Shown piece by piece: positions 8,901 to 16,248 of a stretch of 17,028 nucleotides of DNA. The notes under the pieces are model-generated. The model searched no databases. It was given only the letters and a program-made list of their open reading frames with translations, and was not told where the DNA came from. The stretch spans positions 12,712 through 29,739 of the forward strand of contig QAXH01006143.1 in the NCBI GenBank assembly GCA_004335635.1, in the 5' to 3' direction. Each line of letters begins with the position of its first letter. Position 1 is the first letter of the stretch. The stretch is from Chloromonas sp. AAM2. Its lineage: Eukaryota; Chlorophyta; Chlorophyceae; Chlamydomonadales; Chlamydomonadaceae. Made by a program: the position numbers and the translations under genes.

Positions 8901-9487
8901 GCACCCCTAGCGTCATGGCATGCTTTCTGATACCGTACCTGTGTCTGCATTAGGCAATGTAGCCACGTGCGTGATATCAACCCCTGCTGCATGCATGCCT
9001 GATTTGAACAGCTGTCCTGCGGCATCTGACCCACAACACGTCACCTGAACTTCAGAGCACAAGGCACCACGCACGACAAAACTTACTGCGTTATTGGTAT
9101 AGAAAGCAGATGCCGGATTTGATCCGCACAGACAGACTGGGTTGCAACACCAAACCATCACCAGTGTACAATGAGAACAAGGTGCTTGCTTGCTGTTTTC
9201 ATCTGGAGGTTTTTACTGCATGATGCATGCCTTACCAGCCTCACGGCCATGCCCTGGCGTGCCAGGTTGCGTGCAACGTTCGGCGCTGAACCAGCAGGGA
9301 TGCTGACAATCAAGCTATGGCTGGGTGCGGCTCCCAGGAGGTCCTGGACAGCTTGTAAGGATACACGTTTGCTCCCACCCAAAGCATCGTGTGCACCAAC
9401 GAAACTCTGCACCTCCTGCTGGTTATCCAAGTGAAAAACATGGTCCACGATTGCTGAAGGCGCGATCACTACAACATTTGTATCCAT
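5986..9487 (-). CDS. PfkB-family carbohydrate/nucleoside kinase, six exons, 570 aa
   Basis: Exons in gene order: 9487-9236, 9044-8939, 8615-8056, 7657-7544, 7117-6625, 6173-5986. They sum to 1713 bp, exactly 571 codons with the TAA stop, and all introns are GT..AG with matching phases. PfkB enzymes transfer the ATP gamma-phosphate to a sugar or nucleoside hydroxyl. Family landmarks appear in order: an N-terminal strand ending IVDHVF; signature 1 as AGSAPNVARNLARQG (the family usually has GGSAxN); GSDAAGQLFKSGMHAAGVD; the substrate-lid strand GNRTMRTY; GYSCYSPELLQ; VLLDFASHEVV; CNEDEAMAL; VVTLGRRGCALF; and signature 2 as DATGAGD with the catalytic Asp, split across the last intron. Helix GLAQGWSAVACAQRGCAAGA follows. 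Insertions of roughly 110-130 residues in exon 3 and roughly 90-100 in exon 5 explain a length well above the usual 300-380. The start at 9487 has a good context (CAACATGG) and no obvious transit peptide; the frame is open further upstream but adds a non-PfkB stretch. Substrate cannot be told from sequence. Confidence 0.88.
7478..7544 (-). repeat. Duplicated 5' splice site after PfkB exon 4
   Basis: The real exon edge GCAATGAG|GTAAGAAGGTGT (exon end 7544) has a copy GCAACGAG|GTAAGAAGATGT 66 bp downstream (pseudo-edge 7478). Similarity covers about 35 bases. Use of the second site would retain an in-frame TGA and truncate the protein. Confidence 0.55.
7698..7763 (-). other. Possible 66-bp cassette exon in the PfkB gene
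   Basis: Inside the intron between 8056 and 7657, an acceptor (CAGCAG, ending 7764) and donor (ATG|GTGTGT) bound 22 open codons containing LTVLVSLDADILAPALDAM. It is phase 0 on both sides, so inclusion would keep the frame. The motif LVSLDA resembles the PfkB strand VLLDFA encoded by the next exon. The gene is collinear with the family without it. Several other in-frame AGs exist upstream. Confidence 0.3.
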
Positions 9488-9918
9488 GTTGACAGACAAA
9501 ACCAAGCATGCAAGTAACAAGACACAGAGGTAAAGTACCTGTCTCGAGTAGACTTGGGGTTCTGGTGACTGAAAACCGGTGAAGTTACCGCACGTGTCGC
9601 GTAGAATCAGAAGCAAGGAACAAGGCAAGGACGCAAGCCCATACGTACATTGCAAGAGGTCTGCCCGCGACCACCCTGTTGTATACCGGCGCAACCACTT
9701 TTGCGACAATCACTTGTACGGCTAGTGCGGGAATCCTTCATGGGGCGGGAAGCACCGCAGGCGAGAACCATGAACTTTGCTGCGCAACCAGAGCCTCGCG
9801 TATAATAAAAATTCATCGCTCAGGTGGCACTACACGCGTCCTTGCTTAATCCGTTTTGATTTCATTTGTGCAACACAATGCGCAGGAGGCGAAACTTCTT
9901 AAGTATTTAGCTGACAGT
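9488..9918. promoter_or_regulatory. Divergent (head-to-head) promoter region
   Basis: About 430 bp separate the start codons of the minus-strand PfkB gene and the plus-strand coiled-coil gene. A TATA-like stretch TATAATAAAA lies at 9801-9810 on the plus strand, which would place transcription of the plus gene near 9830-9840. No equally clear TATA element was seen for the PfkB gene. Confidence 0.5.
9878..9910 (+). other. Upstream ORF of 10 codons
   Basis: If transcription starts near the TATA-like element, the first ATG is at 9878 and opens a 10-codon frame ending in TAG at 9910, only 8 bases before the proposed main ATG at 9919. It is in a different frame from the gene. It would matter only if no upstream exon is spliced to the acceptor-like TGCGCAG at 9879-9885. 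Confidence 0.35.
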
Positions 9919-12099
9919 ATGAATGCAGTGACTGATACCTTGAAGCGCACAGCAACGAACGAGGGAGCGGTGAGTGATTTGCATGCATGCGCATGTGCTT
10001 GCATGTGCTTGCGTGACATTCTCCCAGCTGAACTCTTGAACTGAATGCAATTGCAGATGCCATCTTCTCAACAGCATCAAGGCAAAATGCTATCAACTTC
10101 AACGCATTCACCACACGCCATGCTACAAGCACACCGGCAACAACAACAGCAACAGCGAGTTCTCTTGCCCCCAGGCATGCAGCACATCCCCTCAGGTCAA
10201 CGGCAGCATGCCATTAGCAAGCAAGCACCACTCACCACTCAACAGCGAACGCAACTCAGCGCAGCCCACAGCGTAATCATGCAGCGTAGACCAGCAATGC
10301 ACCCTGATGACATATCACGCCACAGGTACCAAACCAGTAGTGACATCATGCCACCCACGTCACGACGGCCTCAAGCGCTCCCCACAGCAACCCACACTTA
10401 CCATTCACGGCATGACGACCTGCGATACAGCTTACAACACCATCCACACTCGCCACAGCAAGTCCGGCGCTCAATGCAGATGCCAGCAAACCCACATCAC
10501 CATACACAACAACGAGCCGCACCACTTTTACCCAACACCCGTCAGCCTTTGCATCAACAACAACAGCCAAATGCACGCGCAGCAAACACCCATGCATGGC
10601 TAGCGGGGCCACCCCTAGGAGCGTCACAACAACCAATTACTGGGGGTAACGGCACCAGTACTGGCAGGGGTGGTGGCGTGCTGTTAACAGAAGCAGCCCT
10701 GAAGCAGTTGCCCATAGGTGACCGCCCCAGTGTGTATAGGCACGTGGCCTCGGAGGTCGGGACACATGCGGCTTGGTGGAAGGTGCCTCATGTGGCAGCA
10801 AGTGCTGTCAGCTACCCACGCACAGCGGTATGTGCAGGCAGGCATTCACCACTTGCACATGCCTCTTACAGTGACCACGTGCTTATCATCCATTGTTTTG
10901 GGTGCTTTCACAACACATGCCCCACTTGCACGAGCTGTCTGTGCTCATTGTTGAACATTGTTTATTGTGTTTTGGTGTTGGGTTTTCACCAATACAACAT
11001 AGTGCAGTTCACCACATGCAGTCAACTCACAGGAAACATGCCAGCACACACAACACTGCGCTTGGCTGCAGGCAGTCAACACACCATTCAATGATTGGGC
11101 ATATTTGTTTGATACACGATGTGGCAAGCCGCAGGGTAAGGCACCTGTCCACGTCAACTACACTGTTTGTCTGGTTCTCGCTTCTGCGCAGGTGACCGAC
11201 CGGGGCAGTGCCACACCTTCAGAGTACGCCATGTGGGAGGACAAGATGAACGAGATGGAGAAGTCACTGCGGGAAGAAAAGATCAGGAGGCAGAGGTGAG
11301 GACTGCAATGGAGGCTGCGCAGGACAGTTTATCAGAGGGTGTCGACAGTGGTAATGAGAGTGCGCCCGGGTCTGTGGGTAGTTCAGCCGGCTGCGCAACT
11401 ATCACTCTGCCTGTATGCTGGTCGTGTGAAGCAGAGCGCACAATGTGACAGTCACATAATGCCCATCTCTAGGTAAGGACTGTAGCAGGAGGCTGTAGGT
11501 TGCTGGACAGCTGTTGTCCATGGGACCACTGGCAGTGCAGGCTCGCAAGGAACAACAACGCCACTGCTGCTAGTGGCAGGCTGCAGATAAATGTGTGTCC
11601 AGGTATGGCAGTGGCGTGCGGTTGATTAATGGGTGTCCATCAGTGATAAGTGAGAGTGCTCCCCGGAGTTCTGGTAGTGCAGGCAGCTAAGTTTAAGTTG
11701 GCCTTGGGACAACGGTGCGCTTTGAAGACGCGGACAAAGACGCAGGTTAGTGGACGATGGCAATCGTACATTACGCTGATATGGAGAACGTCAAAAATGG
11801 CAAGGGAAGCAGTCCACTTCATAATGTGGCTGTCATATTGTGCCCAACTTCTGAAGTTCAAGCCACTGCTTGCCAGCCCGAGTTTGGAGACTGCTACATT
11901 CGAGCCATACCTGCATGCGCTCCGTGCCGCTTGTCTTGGCTGCAGGTTTGAGGAGCAGCTGCGTCAGTTGCAGGATGTGGCCATCAGCCGGGGTGGGCTG
12001 ACCACAGGCGCTGCCACAGCGGGGGGTAGCAAGACCTCAGCGGGCACCCAGCAGCAGGTGGACGCCACAAGGCAGCAGATGGCAGGCAGGCGGTACTAG
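9919..12099 (+). CDS. Gln/His-rich protein with C-terminal coiled coil, four exons, about 359 aa
   Basis: Exons 9919-9969, 10057-10827, 11192-11295 and 11946-12099 total 1080 bp (359 codons plus TAG), with matching phases 0, 0 and 2. Residues about 1-17 (MNAVTDTLKRTATNEGA) look helical. Exon 2 encodes about 200 residues of low complexity rich in Gln, His, Pro and Ser, including a run of six Gln, then a more ordered stretch (ALKQLPIGDRPSVYRHVASE). Exons 3 and 4 encode a charged coiled coil running from MWEDKMNEMEKSLREEK through RRQRFEEQLRQLQDVA, interrupted cleanly by the intron at an Arg codon. No known domain was recognised; the architecture suits a scaffold or RNA-granule type protein, which is speculation. 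The exon 2 donor GCG|GTATGT was preferred over AAG|GTGCCT. The 5' end is uncertain: an alternative first exon from ATG 9770 to 9799 (splicing to 9886) is also in phase, although its GTATAA donor is weak. No TGTAA was found shortly after the stop. Confidence 0.6.
11296..11476 (+). repeat. Second copy of an exon-3 donor region in its own intron
   Basis: The true donor AGAG|GTGAGGACTG (GT at 11296) is echoed by CTAG|GTAAGGACTG (GT at 11473), 177 bp downstream. Similarity continues as GGAGGCTG...GGACAG in both copies. The intervening DNA is not coding in the gene frame: TGA follows at once. Confidence 0.45.
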
Positions 12100-12932
12100 G
12101 CCCTGGGCTTGCTTTCGGGGTGAACACCCACGAAGCCGCTGTACTTCTGCATATGCCCTCATGCCTGTGCCTGTATTAGAGATCATGATGGGCATAGATA
12201 GAAGGCGGTGTATACAGTGATACAACACTGAATCTGAGTGTGTACGTCAACAGGCCATGCAAGAAACGAGGCTGGATACCGTTCTAACCAACCCTGAGCG
12301 ACAGAAGACCACCTTGGGAGCTCGTTTTGACCAACCGGGTGTTGTATGGTGCATTGTCTTGCCCCAGGGTAAGCGCCAGTTGCTGGACGGATGGTATGGT
12401 GCACTGCTATGTACCTGGTGACAGGCCTTATCTGCTTGCAGCCATTGGGCCTGGGATGCAGCTGTTTTGTTTGGCAGCCAACACACGTCTGAGACTACTG
12501 TAGCTGCAGTAGTGCGGGTGCATCTGCGACTGCCATGCAACGATGATGACAATGGCATTCACAGATAAACTGAGGTGCAGGCGCCCGCTTTTTTTCATGT
12601 GCGTGGGGGCGCTGCACTACTCACAGCGATTCTTGCACATAATGTTCCAGGGGGTTGCAGACAATGGCAAGTGCGTTTTAGCACCATAGTAACCAACACG
12701 TGACAAACACGTGACAAAGAGTATAGCACATGCAAACCCCACGGCTCTGGCAGGCAAATTGACAACTCTGTGCACGGCCAGCAGGACGACGCCCTTTGGA
12801 ATGCGGACCGCTTGTGAAGTTGACCAGGGCCACGCGCACCACAGCAAGACATCCACCAAGCGTCAAAGTGCTCGTGCTAGTGTTGATGCTGCATTCACAA
12901 TGATGCATGGCTGACGCTGTGTCTTCGTGCAC
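12100..12932. other. Intergenic sequence, no gene recognised
   Basis: About 830 bp downstream of the coiled-coil gene. Open frames here are short, lack ATG-plus-splice support and show no protein-like composition. A T7 run lies near 12590. No canonical TGTAA for the preceding gene was seen. Confidence 0.5.
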
Positions 12933-13476
12933 TCAGCAGGCGATGGGTGTCTTCATGTTCAAGAGCTTCCTCATGTGCTGGAGCTGAAAGTCCTCAAATG
13001 CCAGCTTCAGATTTGGCAGGTAGCTCAAAGGTACAACCTTGGCCACCTCCATCCAATCGCATGCACTGCACCCCAGCAGGTGCTCGAGTGGCAAAGGTGG
13101 TAATGGTTGCACTTCCAAACGTGACATGCGCTTGGTGCAGCGTTATCTGGTCAACTCCACATCATACACCTCGTAGATGAAGTTCAGGCAATTCGCACTT
13201 GGTCTCTGCCAAAGCAGACAGGCATTGCATGCAACCCTCATTACTAACTGCCATTTGATGCCCCGGGATGCCTTTGAGTGAGATATGGGATAGTAATGCC
13301 TGCCTGGTGACGTCAGCGTGAAAGTACCGCTTGTGACCTGTTTTTTGAAATCCGTGGCTATATATCGACACCATCACTCTCTGCTCGTCCTCTTCGCCCC
13401 GGAGGACTGTGGCTGGCTTGGAGGGCGTTGGTGAGTGGCAATCTTTATGCTCTGAACAGCCGAGGGCCTTGCCCAT
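12933..13476 (-). pseudogene. Possible decayed coding region, unknown product
   Basis: Two adjacent minus-strand open stretches look weakly protein-like. The first runs from 13476 to 13162 and contains YSHGFQKTGHKRYFHADVTR. The second, starting at ATG 13127, contains VAKVVPLSYLPNLKLAFEDF and ends at 12933. Between them a different frame reads NFIYEVYDVELTR, then a TAA, and is in frame with the second part. A frameshift plus a stop would be needed to join them, so this is either a degraded gene or chance. No family was recognised. Confidence 0.22.
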
Positions 13477-13481
13477 CAGCC

Positions 13482-13693
13482 AACATGCGCATCGGCATCC
13501 CTTTATCTAGTCTTTGGCCTTGACTTTGGCGGCTAAGTCCTGTTCCGCTTCGGGTTGGCCTGCCTTGCCTGCTTTGTTCCCTGCTTTCGTTTTGCTTTCT
13601 TGCTCAGGGTAGGCCAGGGCGGTGCCCATTCCGTTTCGTGTCCTCTGACGGCTTCCCTGGTGTAAATACATATACATAAACATGCGCATCGGC
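13482..13693 (+). mobile_element. Retroposon-like insertion with 15-bp target-site duplication
   Basis: AACATGCGCATCGGC is present at 13482-13496 and 13679-13693 and bounds a 182-bp insert (13497-13678). The insert ends on its sense strand with TGTAAATACATATACATA, a poly(A)-signal-like TGTAA followed by an AT-rich tail. Three related copies lie elsewhere in the window. Long variable direct repeats, an A/T-rich 3' end and different 5' ends between copies are what SINEs or 5'-truncated LINEs leave. No reverse-transcriptase coding sequence is seen. Confidence 0.7.
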
Positions 13694-13891
13694 CAACATA
13701 CATTCAATGATTGAGTGCCTATGAGATGGACACGGTCGTAAAGCGTCTGGTTTGTAGTTCAACTGACTACTGCATGTGACAAAGGCATATCATAAGCCGC
13801 CTATTAAACTTTCACTACATAGTATGCACAAAGCTACCATGTGAGCTAAGACTACATCATAATAGTGAGGTGTGCTACGGTTAGCCGGTAT

Positions 13892-13914
13892 AGGTAGCAC
13901 CAGGGGTGCTACCT
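13892..13914. repeat. Hairpin, 10-bp perfect stem
   Basis: AGGTAGCACC (13892-13901) and GGTGCTACCT (13905-13914) are perfect reverse complements around a 3-base loop AGG. Confidence 0.8.
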
Positions 13915-13933
13915 GTGGACCTTACCATAAGCA

Positions 13934-13956
13934 CCAGCTAGCAACGTTCTAGCTGG
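13934..13956. repeat. Hairpin, 8-bp perfect stem
   Basis: CCAGCTAG (13934-13941) and CTAGCTGG (13949-13956) are perfect reverse complements around a 7-base loop, 20 bp beyond the previous hairpin. Confidence 0.75.
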
Positions 13957-14209
13957 ACATTAGCACGGTTAGCACAAATCTCTAGCCACATAGCCAATCT
14001 ACAGCATACAGAGCCAATATCGTGTTGATACCCACAGGTCACCAAGACAACATAAATGTTCACGATTGCAGTCAGTAATTGGCATACGTGCTAGCAAGTC
14101 TGCTAATCCTGTGGATAGGAATTTCTTAGCCGGACATTAGCACCCTCAGCAACCCGTGTTAGCATTCTAGAACATTCTGATGTATGCGCAAAGCTACCAT
14201 GTGAGCTAA

Positions 14210-15031
14210 ATGCACGGGTAAAACAGTGGCTTCGCCAATAAACAGTTTTTTTTGGCAACGATCATTAGTGAGACAAATCATCGGAATGATCAGCAGTGCG
14301 TCTACACACAACGCGGACCGACCATTGCCGTCACAACAATTTTTGGAAGGGTTGAGTACCAGCAGCAACATTGACAACCATTGTGGCGTCCACCTCGAAT
14401 TGAATTGACGATTAACACAGCAAGGTATGATATCACAAGGCACACATGGACACATTCTGTACAGGGTGGCTTGTATGCGTGATCATGGGACAAGGCAAAG
14501 GAGGCCTACCGTTCAGCACATGAGTTGTTACATGAGGAAGTCCTGTGCTTGAATACCACAGTTGTCGGGCTTAGTACCAGCAGTCCTTTGCCAATGCGTG
14601 AGTTTGATCAACCTTGCTCAGGGTAGGTCAGGGTGGTACACATCCCGACCCGTGTCATCCGCCGCTTGCTGATGTAAAAATGCCTTTAAAACTATGGCTT
14701 GAAGACCAGCGGCAGAGCAGGGTGTTGGGGTCCAACGAACAAGCGTGCACATCTTGGACTAGGAAACCATCACCAGAAATGATATTGCTTGCTTGATCAA
14801 GGAAGGGTTCGAAGGCTTCAGCCGATACTGAGGACCGTGCCTCCCTACTGTCACAGTTGCATGCACGCGCATCAATGTAGATTTGAGCAATTTCAGTGTC
14901 CGACCATTTCCAACCTTGAGAATGCCGTTGATGATGAGGACAACGATGATTATCGACACTCACTAGGCTAAGCAGCCCATATGTCAACTTGATGCAAACT
15001 AACCATGTTGAGTGGCGTGGGCCTCCCATGC
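14210..15031. other. Gene-poor stretch
   Basis: Both strands have open frames of 60-124 codons, but none shows recognisable motifs, good start context with splice signals, or biased composition. Apart from the old repeat copy at 14612-14680 nothing could be supported here. Confidence 0.45.
14612..14680 (+). repeat. Diverged copy of the retroposon-like repeat
   Basis: CTTGCTCAGGGTAGGTCAGG followed by GTGG...CGTGTCATCCGCCGCTTGCTGATGTAAAAA follows the same order as the 13.6 kb copy with scattered, often transition-type, changes. No clear flanking duplication remains, so it is probably older. Confidence 0.6.
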
Positions 15032-15186
15032 ACTTGCATTTATATATATTTATTTACACCAGGGAAGCCGTCAGAGGACACGGAACGGGATGGGCACCGC
15101 CCTGGCCTACCCTGAGCAAGAAAGCAAAACGAAAGCAAGGAACAAAGCAGGCAAGGCAGGCCAACCCAAAGCAAAAACTTGCATTT
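15032..15186 (-). mobile_element. Second retroposon-like copy, opposite strand, 10-bp target-site duplication
   Basis: ACTTGCATTT occurs at 15032-15041 and 15177-15186 around a 135-bp insert (15042-15176). Read on the minus strand it matches the 13497-13678 element for about 120 bp, beginning near GGGTTGGCCTGCCTTGCC and ending CCCTGGTGTAAATAAATATATATA. It lacks roughly 50 bp present at the 5' side of the other copy, consistent with 5' truncation. The two copies form a widely spaced inverted repeat but have independent flanking duplications. Confidence 0.7.
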
Positions 15187-15279
15187 CAAGCCACACAAAA
15201 GACCTGCTGCCTGACACCACGTACCCTTGACACGCCAATACCCTGAAGCCGCTTTCTGCCCCATTCCTCTCAGTCTACC

Positions 15280-15287
15280 TATAAAAG
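15280..15287 (+). promoter_or_regulatory. TATA box TATAAAAG
   Basis: CTATAAAAGGGG is a textbook TATA box. It predicts transcription from about 15310, giving a 5' UTR of roughly 80 nt before the ATG at 15392. It is the clearest core-promoter element in the window. Confidence 0.65.
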
Positions 15288-15391
15288 GGGTGTTGTCTCC
15301 ACCCACTACCCACCCATCACATTCAAGTAGCCTGATCTTTGCCAGCTTGAATATTGTTTGCTAGGTTCGGTTGCAAGAACACGCAGCAGGC

Positions 15392-15605
15392 ATGGCTACC
15401 CTGGCGTACTCTCCCCTGCCTGTATTTCACCACGTCACCACTGGTGAGGCTGACCTCCGCATGCATGCTGCCTAACCTACACCTGGTTGGGCGACTGGCG
15501 CCCTTACGGTTGGACTGGTTTGGTTTCCCAGACCCCCAGCAGTCTTCCCGCGGCTTGTCCAACATGCGGCCGTTTGGGGTTCAAGCACAGTCAGATAACT
15601 TGTGA
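15392..15605 (+). CDS. Short spliced gene, 41 aa, unknown product
   Basis: Exon 1 (15392-15443) starts in good context (GGCATGG) and reads MATLAYSPLPVFHHVTT. The donor ACTG|GTGAGG and the acceptor GGTTTCCCAG remove an 88-bp intron with a CCTAAC branch-like site. Exon 2 (15532-15605) continues in phase, including SSRGLSNMRPFGVQAQSDNL, to a TGA. The unspliced frame also stays open but has no ATG start. The Ser/Arg/Ala-rich end resembles an algal plastid targeting leader, and AACTT|GTGAGC at the stop is itself a donor-like site, so more exons may exist; none was found. No TGTAA follows nearby on this strand. Confidence 0.4.
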
Positions 15606-15676
15606 GCACAGCAGGGCGAACTAAACACAAAGTCTTGACTTGAGCTTGTGCAGGCGTAGCAGCAGCACAAAGCTAT

Positions 15677-15681
15677 TTACA
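15677..15681 (-). terminator. TGTAA poly(A) signal of the 15699 gene
   Basis: GATGTAAATAG on the minus strand lies 18 bases after the TAG stop. It matches the green-algal polyadenylation signal and would give a very short 3' UTR. Confidence 0.55.
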
Positions 15682-15698
15682 TCACATGATTTCTGTTG

Positions 15699-16012
15699 CT
15701 AGACTTTCTGCAGGTGGATATGCAGTACTGCCTGTCCATCATTCAACGTGCACTCACTCTGATAAATGGCGTTGCTGATGATAGACGTATAGGTGGCAGA
15801 CACCAGGATCTTATATTTGGTACCGCAGCCTAGGCTCTTGGTCGCACAGGAGGGCACCTTTCCTTTCCAATCCATGCTAGTCCATCCGGAGCCAAAGCTG
15901 CTGCCCGAGCCCACAGTGAACTGTGTTGTGTAGCTGACATTGTCATTGAAGTTGAACTGACGCGCTGGTACGCCCGAGGAGGAGCCACTTTTCCACATGA
16001 AAACGGCCAATG
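15699..16012 (-). CDS. 3' exon of an unknown Gly/Ser-rich, possibly membrane-anchored protein
   Basis: The frame ends in TAG at 15699 and reads LAVFMWKSGSSSGVPARQF, a stretch with FTVGSGSSFGSGW, then LGCGTKYKILVSATYTSI and QAVLHIHLQKV. Codons favour G/C in third position and a TGTAA signal follows 18 bp after the stop, which supports a real gene end. The 5' edge is unresolved. A good acceptor (CTAAC branch site, T-rich tract, CTGCAG) ends at 16013, but the same tract read through would encode a 20-residue hydrophobic segment (LGLPLFFVVMCAAALAVFMW). No upstream ATG in frame was found, so a first exon is missing from this model. A 25-bp exon at 16240-16216 fits the phase but would place two divergent start codons 8 bp apart, which is unlikely. 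Family not recognised. Confidence 0.55.
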
Positions 16013-16128
16013 CTGCAGCACACATCACCACAAAAAACAAAGGCAAACCAAGATGCAGGTTAGTGGAAGGCAATGTAGCAAGATTCCAACCGCAGTCGTA
16101 TACACATTCTAGGAGGTGCACCAATTGT

Positions 16129-16231
16129 CACGTGCGCGTTTTACAACGTGCTTTTGTTTCTTCCAGGTGCGTGCGATGCTAAACGTCTGCATTTACGTGG
16201 TGTGGAGTGACGTACACGCGTCAGGCACGTG
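16129..16231. promoter_or_regulatory. Cluster of ACGT cores with two G-boxes between divergent genes
   Basis: Six ACGT cores lie within 102 bp (16130, 16146, 16183, 16195, 16210 and 16227). Two are perfect CACGTG palindromes (16129-16134 and 16226-16231). ACGT elements are known binding sites of plant bZIP and bHLH factors. The cluster sits between a minus-strand and a plus-strand gene, so it may serve both; this is inferred from position only. Confidence 0.45.
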
Positions 16232-16248
16232 GAATCTCATCGCGCAAG

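Larger units (their letters stand above)
13822..14209. repeat. Palindrome-rich TTAGC/GCTA block bounded by 28-bp direct repeats
   Basis: A 28-bp sequence ending CAAAGCTACCATGTGAGCTAA occurs at 13822-13849 and 14182-14209 with one mismatch. Between the copies are many TAGC/GCTA motifs, two hairpins and a repeated GGACATTAGCAC (13955-13966 and 14132-14143). The structure suggests a non-autonomous transposon or satellite remnant. No open frame of note lies inside. Confidence 0.6.

Noticed and set aside
9488..9709. N-terminal extension of the PfkB protein upstream of 9487
   Set aside because: The frame is open but the added residues match neither PfkB nor a clear transit peptide, while ATG 9487 has good context and starts just before the conserved first strand.
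13510..15180. Terminal inverted repeats of a 1.65-kb DNA transposon
   Set aside because: The two inverted copies each have their own, different flanking direct repeat, and no transposase lies between them, so two separate retroposon insertions fit better.
15712..15830. Plus-strand exon-like reading VDMQYCLSIIQRALTLING after a CTGCAG acceptor
   Set aside because: It overlaps the minus-strand exon, which has better codon bias, a longer frame and a TGTAA signal after its stop; the phase also fails to join the upstream plus-strand exon.
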